Assembly: GCA_003614735.1 (NCBI GenBank)
Contig: KZ992578.1
Coordinates: 1 to 28,734, forward strand
Reading direction: 5' to 3'
DNA from: Thamnocephalis sphaerospora
Lineage: Eukaryota; Zoopagomycota; Zoopagomycetes; Zoopagales; Sigmoideomycetaceae
Length of the DNA stretch: 28,734 nucleotides
The position numbers and the translations under genes are program-made. The notes beneath the pieces were generated by a model. The model was not told where the DNA came from. It did no database searches and was given only the letters and a program-made list of their open reading frames with translations. How positions within the stretch are numbered: the first letter of the stretch is position 1; every line of letters starts with the position of its first letter. This document shows positions 9,201 through 18,500 of the stretch, in pieces.

Positions 9201-11629
9201 GAGCAAGCTGGACGCAAACGCCGCCGGTGTCGCCGCTGTTTCCTGCTGTGTGTGGCCGCTTAGAACGTCCAGCAGCTGACGCAGCACTGTACCGACATCG
9301 CCGCAGATGCGCAGTGCATTCTGTATGCGCGCGCGCGCGCGCCCCGACATATTCAGCCGAAGCTGCTCGTAAAGCTCGCGGCCACTGGCCACAAACGAGT
9401 CACAGAACGGGCCAACGAGCAATGCACGCGCATCCTCGTCCAGCCGGCGCAGCACGTCCTCGCTAGCAACCTCATCCAGCGCCGCCAATGCCTCAAAGAT
9501 GCACGTCACTGCATCACGCTGCTTTCGCGCAACCAGCAAAGCGCACTGGTCCTGGAATAGCGCGCCAGGAAGGAACGGCAGTGCAGCAACGTCAAACTGG
9601 CCAGTGGCATGATGCCACAACAGCTCTGGCCCACTGCACGATCGCAGCAGTGATAGTGCATCCTTGCGTACCACGCCAACCATGCCAAAACGCGGCGCAA
9701 TGGCAATGCCGATGGGCTGACGCGCTTCCTGATCCAGTTGAACACAGATGGTGAAGAATCGGAACCACTCTGCCTTTGTCGCCACGGCAAGCTCATCCAG
9801 CAGCGGTGCGCCTGTAGGCTCATAAATAGGAAGCACCAGTCGGCTAGCAACTGCATTGGCAACGCTCTCCTCCAGACCACGGACGGATGTGTCGGCGGCA
9901 ATATCACCATCGCCCATCAGCGTAGCATCTCCATCTTTGGTGTAAAGTTCAAGGGCCAGCTCAATGGTGACGCGCGAAAACCGACCAGGCGCAAAAATAT
10001 GCCGAAGGAACGTCTCGGCTACAGCATCTGTGCTAGCTTCCACCACCATCGAGAGCTTGCTCATGTCAAGCGTGTCGCGCAGTGAGGCCACCACCGGAAA
10101 CCAGCGATCACCGTACATGGCTCGGTACGCGGCCGGGTCGTCGTTCTCGCCATCGTCAAAGTCCACATCGTTGCTGCGCCCTGGTGCGCCATTGTCCGTA
10201 GCGCTGGTGCTGGAAGATGGTAGCGCAGCCGACGCAGGCAGCGTCAGGAAGGTAAAGCGCAGGTCCACGTCGCGCTTCCGCTGCCACAGCGTCCATAGCC
10301 GCACAACGCGGCTCTGCTCTGGGCTTTCCACAGCGGTGACTGATTCAAACGCTGCATCCACCAGACCAAACGACTCGCTGCTGCGACCACTTGCGCACGT
10401 CCACGGACACGGCCGCTCGTGCACCAAGCGTAGGCTGCGCAACTGTCCAACATCATCTAGCTGACCACGGTAAATGACAAACGAGTGTTCGCGACCACCG
10501 GGTACAAACACGAGCAGGTGGAATACGTAGCGACTTCCATGGCTGGCCCCATCCAGCAGCCAGACACACTTGCGTGGTTGTTGCGGCAAGAGTGCATCCA
10601 CCAATTTCGCATGCTCTTCGCGCTGATCAGCGTGCGATGGCAGTGCGATCGACAGCACGCAGGCGCGGCGCACAAACGACCAGGCGCGCAGCTTTCGGTC
10701 GCGACACACGGCAAAGATGAAGGTGTCCTGTGCACTGAATGTGTATGTGGCCAGGTCGATCGCCTGCTCGGCCGCAGACGTCGGCTCATACACCACCGGT
10801 TGCAGCATCGGGTCCATGGCGGCATTGCGTCGGAACGCGTGCGACAGTAGGCGAACCGGTGTTGCTAGAACCTGAGAAAGAAAGGAGGTCGACTCAAGAA
10901 GCACTTCGTTCACTGTGCCACCATGTCAGCCAGGTGTTAGCGCGTATTGGCCTGTGCATGCCATTTAAGCTAGCGCTTACCTTCCCCAGCTGTCTGATCA
11001 CTGCTTTCATGCGTCTGCTCCCCGTAGGGCGGCAGATCGACGCCAACAATAGATCCATCCGTACAGCCAACCACCAGATGATCGGCACTGATGGCGCGTG
11101 CAACCACTGGAGCGCGATCTGCTGTCAGCGAATGCATGCGGTATTGGAAACAGTTGCGCGCGCCAATTTCCTCAGCCGCATAGAAGAGTGCCGGCTGTTC
11201 AAAGCTTAGGCGCATGACCGTGCCGGAAGCTAAAAGTACTACACAGTGCAGTACGCCCGTGTCGCGATCCTCAAACCAGCATACGTCCGGCAGGATGATG
11301 GCCGGAAAGCGGAAGCGTACTGGGACGCCGTCGCGGATTGCATCCTCGCCCAACACATGCTCGACGGACGTTTGGGCCCGCTGTAGTGTAAAACGCGCCA
11401 GTTCCAGGACACGACCGTCATCGACTACGCGCCATTCAAGGCACGCGTCGCGCTCTGCACGCAGCGCGCGTATCGAGCCAGCTAGTACGGGCGGGCGAGC
11501 ATCGTGGCTGAATGGGGCTGGCGACGCGTTATCCACAATGTGCTGCTCGGCGCGTGCTACGCCAGCCGGCCGAAAAGCATCGGGTTGAAGGTGCGTCTCC
11601 TTGAGCCAAAGCGAAGCGGTGGACGCCAT
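6211..11629 (-). CDS. NUP160: Nucleoporin of the Nup160/Nup120 family (1551 aa, 12 exons)
   Basis: Scaffold subunit of the nuclear pore Y complex. Exons on the minus strand: 11629-10981, 10912-8534, 8463-8267, 8197-8085, 7993-7788, 7707-7526, 7464-7422, 7355-7248, 7174-7012, 6943-6706, 6646-6557, 6498-6211. The N-terminal half is a beta-propeller with the family signature around residues 60-80 (CLEWRVVDDGRVLELA) and the later HLVVGCTDGSIVGVDLP. The C-terminal half is alpha-helical, with IFRNALALSSYDEAYAAM, FRNAARAMYQLARRL, a basic RKRRRIRLP patch, VVELRDIRREYALSLAKL and PEDLIRVYLKYDLLEDA, as in Nup160 proteins. Every junction is phase-consistent. Three acceptors have in-frame alternatives. 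The open frame continues upstream of 11629 to an ATG at 11863, which would add a hydrophobic segment. The gene is divergent from VAMP7. Family assignment is firm; fungal name could also be NUP120. Confidence 0.9.
9327..9342. repeat. (GC)8 dinucleotide repeat inside the nucleoporin coding exon
   Basis: Eight GC units lie in exon 2 of the nucleoporin and encode the alternating Arg-Ala stretch GRARARI. A change of a single unit would shift the frame of this essential-type gene. Confidence 0.9.
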
Positions 11630-11864
11630 GTCGTGGTACGCGTGTCGGCGTGCACGGTTAGACTTGCAACGCGAATCCACAAACACCTCGGGCAATTTGT
11701 CCGGAGAGATCTTGCACGCAGGGAATCCGGCAGGCGCGTCCGCGGCTGAATCGCGAGTCGAGGTGGCGGAGCGTCGTGGTTGAAGACGTAAAAACAAACA
11801 AACGGCGATGGTGCAAATGGCTAGCACATGGGCAAGTTCCACGAGGAACGCATGACAGGTCATC

Positions 11865-11888
11865 CACACACACACACACACACACACA
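11865..11888. repeat. (CA)12 microsatellite
   Basis: Twelve perfect CA units in the bidirectional promoter, followed by a short CG-rich alternating run. Alternating purine-pyrimidine DNA of this kind can adopt Z-form. It starts two bases beyond the upstream in-frame ATG of the nucleoporin (11863). Confidence 0.95.
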
Positions 11889-11952
11889 CGCGCGCACAGT
11901 GAGAAGAGCTTGCCTCCTGTTCCTCACACCTCATTCCCCTGCCTGCTTGTCG

Positions 11953-11974
11953 CTAGCTCACTAGCTCACTAGCT
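11953..11974. repeat. CTAGCTCA tandem repeat (2.75 units)
   Basis: An 8-bp unit repeated almost three times about 150 bp upstream of the VAMP7 start. It could be a protein-binding array or simple slippage; nothing else supports a function. Confidence 0.8.
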
Positions 11975-12125
11975 CTCCAGCGCCAGGCGCCCTGTAAACA
12001 GACCAATTGCCGACTACAGTTCCGACAGCGTCAAGCTTACTTGTCCAGTGCTGACTGTCTACGCCGTCTTGGCACCGTTGTAACCTCTGCTTCTGTTCAC
12101 CACTGCCGAGTGCTTTAGCGGCACC

Positions 12126-13425
12126 ATGTCCATTATCTACGGTCTAGTGGCGCGTGGGCCGACCATCCTCGCCGAGCACACTGCGTCGACAGGAAATTTC
12201 ACCACAGGTACTGCTACAGGCGCAACGCCAAGCATGAGTCTGCTCGCTAATGGTATCGTAACCTCACCAGTGACTCAGCACATTCTGGAAAAGATTCCGG
12301 CTGAAGATTCCAAGCTCACCTACGTATACGACCGGTAAGCGTGCTATCTACTTGCCCTTGTATCACACGCTCGTTGCTTAGCGACTACTATGGCGGCGGC
12401 GGTAACGGCAACCAGGTATCTCTTCCATTACGTATGTCAAGATGGCATCGTGTATTTGTGTATGGCGGACGATTCCTTTGGTACGTGCAGTGACGCCATC
12501 GCCACGTTCCGTTGGGGCACAGTACTGACACACGCACATGTCTAGGCCGGCGCATCCCGTTCGCGTTTCTCGAGGACCTAAAGACCAGATTCACCGCACT
12601 GTACACTCCCGACCAGGTTGCATCGGCCATTGCATACGGCATGAACGAGTTCTCGCGCACCGTAGCTGAGCGGATGGTACGCAACGTGCGCGCTGGGGGC
12701 AGCAACGGCAGCAACACAGACGACGATTGGTGCGCGCATGCCACATGGATGCTGATGTATGCGCGTGCGCGCAGGACTTTTACTCCAACAATCCCAGTGC
12801 AGACCGATTCCGCCAAGTGCATGGAGAACTCGAGCAAGTTAAAGGGGTGATGGTGCAGAACATTGGTAGGTGATGTCGTCCGCCATGCTGCAGACCTGCA
12901 AAGCTCAATGCCCCCGGCTGCCCGTGAGACTAACCTGACGACGGCCGACTAGAGCGTGTGCTGGAGCGTGGTGAGCGTATTGATCTGCTGGTCGATCGGA
13001 CGGATCAGTTGAGTCAGGCGGCGTTTACCTTCCGCAAGCGCACCACAGCACTCAAGGTGAGCTTGCTTGATACAGCATACTTGTCCACGCCATATCAAAC
13101 TAGCTTGCTAACCATGGTCTGGTATACGACAACATAGCGCGCAATGTGGTGGAAGAACATCAAGCTGATGTTTATGCTTGTGATGGTGCTGATCGTAAGT
13201 GCAGCAGTTGCGCGGAGGCAAAAGGACGCATCACGATGATGCATACGTATGCTGACGATAACGGGGACAGTTTTGCGCATACTTTATCGTCAGCGCAGCA
13301 TGTGGTTTTCCCGGTAAGTGGAGGGAGGTGTATGCGTCTGGACAGGGCAATGGAAACATGCTCACCACATTGTTGCTACATCTGTGCGTCGTATCAAAGG
13401 ATGGCATAACTGCGTGGGTCGCTAA
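12126..13425 (+). CDS. VAMP7: VAMP7-type longin R-SNARE (241 aa, 8 exons)
   Basis: Vesicle SNARE for fusion in the endosome/vacuole pathway. Exons: 12126-12334, 12416-12480, 12546-12676, 12775-12865, 12953-13056, 13138-13194, 13271-13313, 13400-13425. The N-terminus is a longin domain (IIYGLVARG, TYVYDRYLFHYVCQDGIVYLC split across exons, MADDSFGRRIPFAFLED). The SNARE motif follows (FRQVHGELEQVKGVMVQNI, ERVLERGERIDLLVDRT), with the zero-layer arginine at about residue 171. A basic-aromatic MWWKN then leads into one C-terminal membrane helix (about 208-229). The short tail ends FPGWHNCVGR, like the CGG..W..C tail of fungal homologues. The donor of exon 3 could lie 9 nt later (after AAC) without breaking frame. 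The last three exons are only 57, 43 and 26 nt. The gene shares its promoter region with the nucleoporin gene. Confidence 0.92.
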
Positions 13426-13906
13426 ATCATCAAGCAAGGCCTGATGGCCTAGGCGATGGAGTGGTGTCACCACACGGTGGCTGGTGTGGCGACAAGATGG
13501 CGAATGGGAGAATGACGCAGCGCGCAGGTCGACGCGTTCATCGTAATATAGTGTCCATGTATTGAACAACTGGCCAACGCGCTGCAGACGGGTCCAGCTG
13601 TCCCGTGTGGGCGCACTGCAGCCCAAGCAGCTCGGTGGTGCACAGACTGGGTTTTATGTTTGAAATACGCGCCAGTGTTGATACATGCCGCCGGTAGAGC
13701 CGAATAAGCAAGGGAGGGCGTGCTGATGAATATAAAAGCATGGCTGGGATGCAGGTGCAGGTACATGCAGGCAGACGAGAGTAGCAAAACAGGATGATGC
13801 ACAGTGGTGCGAGCGAGTGCGCACACACACAGACACGTACACGCGCACGCGGATAATGACCGCCGCTGTCACCGTCGTCGCATCGGACGACTTGGCGCGC
13901 ACTGGC
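13426..13906. other. Convergent intergenic region with no supported gene
   Basis: This 481-bp gap lies between the 3' ends of VAMP7 and CAF40 and is wider than the other convergent gaps in the window. Several open frames exist on the minus strand but none has an ATG in frame with a protein-like body. A perfect TATAAAA sits on the plus strand at 13731. Confidence 0.5.
13731..13737 (+). promoter_or_regulatory. Orphan TATA-like box
   Basis: The plus strand reads GAATATAAAAGC, a near-perfect TATA box, in a region where both flanking genes end. Only very short ATG frames follow. It may be a chance AT-rich site or start a noncoding transcript antisense to CAF40. Confidence 0.25.
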
Positions 13907-15309
13907 CTAGGACCCCGTGACCACGGTGTCGGAGAGATTCACAAGCAGCTGTGCTAGACAGCGTTTTGTCGGACCATCATCCTTCAGGGCTTCGGAGAAG
14001 CTGGCGTCGCGCAGCGCCTCCGGCAAACACTGGCGAAGTGCCTCACGTGCACGCGGGTTGTCGGAAAGGCGTAGGTAGCAGCGGATGATATGCTTGAGCA
14101 GACGTACCGCTTGCGTCTCCACCAGCGCCGCCACCATGTTGTTTAGCACGGTGGTGACGGCATAGAAGCGCTCGTAGGTCTGGCAAATGTACGCCAGGCC
14201 AATATCGTCCGTAAGAATCTTCTGTATGATAAAGATAGCCACGGTCTTGGACAGTTCGCTGCCCGTCTCCATGATGCGAAGGCACAACGGAATAATTTCG
14301 GTGGAAAGCAGGAACTGGATTACCTCGGGATTATCATTCTACAGTCAGGCGGATCGTCGCGGTTAGCAGGGCATGGCGGTCAGACACACGCACACAGTGC
14401 CTACCTTTACAAGCGCACCAATCACGCCGAGGCTAGTCAGACGCAGATACTCAAATGGCTTGGTCTTGTAGGTGGAGTTTAGGAAAGGGTAGAGGTACAG
14501 GGGAATATGTGCTGCACCGTTGCGCGCATAATCGAGTCAACACGCGCCGTTTGTGTTGCAACACACGACAAAACATGCCAGCATACCATTGAGCAATAGG
14601 CTTCGTGTTTCGTTATGACTTGCCACGCATTGGAGAAGCGCGAGGGCGTTGCATACGCGGTTGGACACAACGCCATTGAAGGTGTCCGGATTCAGGATCG
14701 GATAGACTGACGTGATTTCCTGGAGAAGAATGGCCATGACTCCTGCAGAGACGCATATATGGATTAGGTGGACGTTGGCGGCCTGTACGGCGCGTTCCAC
14801 TTACCAAACGAATGCCACAGAATCAGCGCAAGGTCATCAAACTGCTCGCGCTTTTTAGACAGCTCAAGCAGTGCCTGCTCTCGTGTGGCGGAATTTGCAA
14901 GATCTAGAATCAGATGATAGATTTTTTCCTCGTCCGCCTGTGGAATGCGCACTTGATACTGCGGTCCATTAGAGCCATACACGCTGTTGCCGCCGGTGGC
15001 AGCAGCGGCAGCAGCGGCGACGGCCGGATTTCCCGCAAGATGACCAGCAGCAGCAGCAGCGCCGCCCACACCAACACCCAGCACGCCGTTGGGATAGTTG
15101 AACAGGTCAGCGCCAGGCGTGCCCTGTTGCAGATTGCGATAGCCAAGCGAATGCAGCGCAGCGGCCGTGCCGGCTGCGCCCATGCTGTTGCCGGCACCTG
15201 GCGCAGTACTGCCAGCAGCGCTCATCATGCCCGTATTGGCAAGCAGTGTGTTGGACTGCAGCTGCAAATACTGCTGCAGCTGCGGATTCGTTTGGTGCAT
15301 GGAGTGCAT
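13907..15309 (-). CDS. CAF40: CCR4-NOT subunit Caf40/Rcd1/CNOT9 (399 aa, 4 exons)
   Basis: Armadillo-repeat subunit of the CCR4-NOT deadenylase complex, which controls mRNA decay. Exons on the minus strand: 15309-14805, 14742-14587, 14511-14405, 14338-13907. From about residue 122 the protein follows the Rcd1 family closely: [129 protein letters not shown] and [13 protein letters not shown]. The first 120 residues are a Gln/Met/Ala/Gly-rich low-complexity extension, including a run of seven alanines encoded by GCN repeats. All introns are 62-75 nt. It is divergent from the NIMA-type kinase, with a long CT-rich leader. Confidence 0.95.
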
Positions 15310-16161
15310 GGCGTGGAGTGACGTGTGCCGCCTTGGCTAATGAGATGTCGGAAGTGGGTGCCACGAGAGCGTCTGCAACTACGTGAATGGCAGCCAAGAA
15401 AACAAAGCCGGCGGTTGCTGTAGCGCGCTGCGCAAGCGAAAGCCGGATCGAGCAGATGGGAGACCGGGCTGACGCACAGGCAGATGGCCGGACAGCGGAG
15501 ACGTGCTCTCAGTGGAGTGATGGCAGGCACAGGCGCGATGAGCGTGGGCAGGCAAGACAGTGCAGCGTATGAGCAATGGGTGCGAGTGAAAAGACAAGCG
15601 TATGCCGGCTGGGAACAAGGGGAACAGGCTGCTTCGACAGTTTCCTACAAACTGGGATAGGCACAACAGTCACGCACTTTCAAGCACGACCAGAGACCCG
15701 CTGCAGTGCTGTTGCGGCACTGTAGCGTACATGAAGAGCAGGCAATCTGGGTTGCTTTTAGCCTTATCTTGCCACTGGTAGAGCATGATAAATGATGTAG
15801 GGAAATGCGACAAGGTATGCGCAGGTACAGCGTGCGGAGATGACCGGACATCGAGTGCTTTACCGGTGCCGTGTCGATACGATGCCTTTCGAGCGACGAG
15901 ACACGCATATTCGGCAAGTTGGCCATTCTGTTTACCCTGTCCACCGGCTAGCCTACGAGCAACCGTTCAAACGTGCTGGTCAGCGGTCAGCTTTAGGGCA
16001 GCAAGCAGATGTATGCTGATGATTTGTTGTTGGTGGCAAGTGTATACGCGCACATTGTTTTGATTGTGCGCCGTGCCTCTTCCGTGTCCCCTATTGTCGT
16101 TCCGCCGCCTGTTCCTTGATTGCACACGCATATTCTCTGGCCGACTACCGGCACCGGTACA
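15310..16161. other. Divergent promoter region between CAF40 and the kinase gene
   Basis: This stretch is 852 bp. The part next to CAF40 is CT-rich on the CAF40 coding strand, typical of fungal core promoters and leaders. A 38-codon ATG frame on the minus strand (15670-15786) could be an upstream ORF of CAF40. No other gene is supported. Confidence 0.5.
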
Positions 16162-18259
16162 ATGGACAAATATGAGCCATTGGAGATCGTCGGGCGTGGC
16201 TCCTTTGGGGTCATCCGCAAAATTCGACGCGTTGCAGACGGCCAGGTAGAGTCTGGCGGCCAAAGACGCGTGGTACGCTGGCTGACCTGTGCGCTGGCAA
16301 GCTCTTTGTGCGCAAAGAAATAGACTATCGACTAATGTCAGAGAAGGAACGTCGGCAAATGGTGAACGAAGTAAACATCCTCAACAACCTCAAGCATCCC
16401 AACATTGTGCGATACCATGAACGGCACGTGGATCGCGATGAGCGTCGCATCTACATCGTCATGGAATACTGCTCTGGCGGCGACCTGGCGGCGATCATCA
16501 AGCATTTCAAGGCACGCAAGTAAGCAGACTCGCGTGCAGATATTTAGTCTAAATCCACTGACACGTGGTAACGCTTGGTGTCTGGCAGTCAGCGGATCCC
16601 CGAGGACACGGTTTGGCAGCTGGTGGCCCAGATGATGCTCGCTCTTCACGAATGCCACCAGGGCCGTACGGTGCGCAATGCAGCTAACGGTACCGAGTCG
16701 CGTGTCGTCATCTTGCATCGCGATCTGAAGCCAGACAACAGTACGTGCATGCATTGGCGGACAGCTGCGTGCTCCTCGTCATTGCTCATATCGTTGCTAA
16801 ATGCACTCAGTCTTTCTGGACGAGCACCACAACGTAAAGCTGGGAGATTTTGGCCTATCGCGCGAGATGGCTTGTGCTCACGAGATGTTTGCCAAGACAT
16901 ACGTCGGAGTAAGTGCACATGTGCGTTTCATCGCGCGCAAGTAAGCGGCTACTAAGCAGCATGTATCATGCATAGACGCCATTCTACATGTCTCCAGTAC
17001 GTTATGCGGTAGCATGGTTCAGTAACGTCGGCTAGCACTAATGAGCGTCTGTTGTAGGAGCTTGTGACAGGATCCACCTATGATGCAAAGTCGGATATTT
17101 GGTCGCTTGGCTGCATCATCTACGAAGTATGCGCCCTTCGGTAGGATGTTGTTGCAAAAGAGCGTACAGTGCGCAGCAGTACGCTGACCGGTACGTGCGC
17201 ATGCGGGACCTAATGCATACCAGACCTCCGTTTCTGGCAACCAATCAGATGGAACTCAATAACAAGATTCTCAGTGGCAATGTACCGCCACTGCCACGCG
17301 AGTACTCATCCGATCTGGCGCGACTGGTGACATCCATGCTTAGCACAAAGGTATGTTAACACTGGTAGCTGCAATGCAGTCTGTATGCCATCGCGACTTG
17401 TTCGCAAACTGACTACTGACGATCGTGATTCTGCGTAGCCCGACATGCGGCCAACGACAGCTTGCTGCCTGAGCCATCCGCGGATACAGACCTACATGCG
17501 CAACGTCGAGCTTACCCAAGCGTACGTGGCATCTTGACGGTCAATACGATGTGAAGACACGCAGAAGGCTAATTGACGTGTCTGGCGCCCGCCTGTCTAG
17601 TCGCGAGCGACTCAAAGCCATGGAGAATGAGCTGCGGGAACGGAACACTGCACTGGACACGCGTGAAGCAGAGCTAACGATGCGCGAAGGCCAGTTGGCA
17701 AAGAGTGAGGGTCAGCTGGCCATTCGTGATGCCGAGCTACGTGTGCGAGAGGTCGAACTGCGCGCTCAAGCCGAGGCCATAGCTCGCCAAGAAGAAGCGC
17801 TGAGGAAGCAGAAAGAACAGCTACTTGAGGGCGAGAGAAAGCTAGGTAGGGTCAAGTCGTATGGTGCCACTAGCGCGCGCTAGCCCTGCTAACACATGCC
17901 TGTCGGGATTTTTTTGTCAACAGTTGCTCGGAAGAACGCAGCACGACGCAACGCTGCTCCCTATCAGTATCGAGCACCGCTGTTGCGAGAACAGCCTGCG
18001 TAAGTGGGCATGTTGGCTAGCTGTGCAAAAATATTACCTGTGCTAACGTTTTACTGACGCAACTCTACGACTGTTGGCGGACAACATGTCGTACAGAAAT
18101 GAGAAACGGACAAAGTCTCTGGATGAGCATGGCGTGGCACGGCTTCGGAACCGATCGCCACAGCCACCGTCACGGCCAAACCGCTCCGTGCCCACCACGC
18201 TGGAGCTGTACGACGCGAACGATCTTCCATCGCCGTTTATTAAGCGGTATGCGACATAG
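16162..18259 (+). CDS. KIN3: NIMA-family serine/threonine kinase (449 aa, 11 exons)
   Basis: Mitotic kinase of the NimA/Kin3/Fin1 group. Exons: 16162-16245, 16302-16519, 16589-16740, 16811-16908, 16976-16996, 17058-17140, 17224-17350, 17439-17521, 17601-17845, 17924-17999, 18097-18259. The kinase domain starts at the N-terminus: GRGSFG (11-16), ATP-binding Lys33 in FVRKEIDY, EYCSGGDL hinge, HRDLKPDN (144-151), DFG (164-166), a TPFYMSPE activation segment and SDIWSLGCIIYE. As in fungal NimA proteins there is an insertion before HRD. A long Glu/Arg coiled coil follows (about 289-370), then a basic tail and a conserved-looking LPSPFIKR near the end. All eleven exons join in phase. Branch sites are mostly CTAAY or CTGAC. 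MOCOS follows in the same direction after 241 bp. Confidence 0.93.
16976..16996 (+). other. 21-nt microexon of the NIMA-family kinase
   Basis: Flanked by a TAG acceptor and a GTACGT donor. It encodes exactly seven residues, TPFYMSP, the core of the activation segment between the DFG loop and the APE-like glutamate. Skipping keeps frame but would remove the segment needed for catalysis. Confidence 0.88.
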
Positions 18260-18500
18260 CGTTGCAGTCCCGCCCTCAACATCCCAGCATGGGTCTGTAT
18301 TTGCGTACTGAGAATGAAACATAGGCTGATTCTCCTTGGTTGCACGGTTGTGACGTGGACAAACGCTCATTGGTGCGGCACGTGACAGATGTCCCAGACC
18401 ACCACGCGGTCAAATGCTTATAGTCCGAAAGCAGCCCGTACGTCAGCAGTGCACCGCTTCTTAATACCATTCCCCCGCTGAATACCTGCTGATACACATA

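Larger units (their letters stand above)
11630..12125. other. Bidirectional promoter between nucleoporin and VAMP7 genes
   Basis: This 496-bp region separates two divergent start codons. It holds a (CA)12 tract and a short CTAGCTCA tandem repeat. I see no separate gene. The nucleoporin frame stays open through part of it (up to 11887 on the minus strand). Confidence 0.6.

Noticed and set aside
13231-13626. Minus-strand open frame of about 130 codons antisense to the VAMP7 tail
   Set aside because: No in-frame ATG at the start, no family match, and it overlaps well-supported VAMP7 exons.
15670-15786. 38-codon ATG frame upstream of CAF40
   Set aside because: It reads like a peptide but is short, has no known relative, and lies in the CT-rich promoter or leader. 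At most an upstream ORF.
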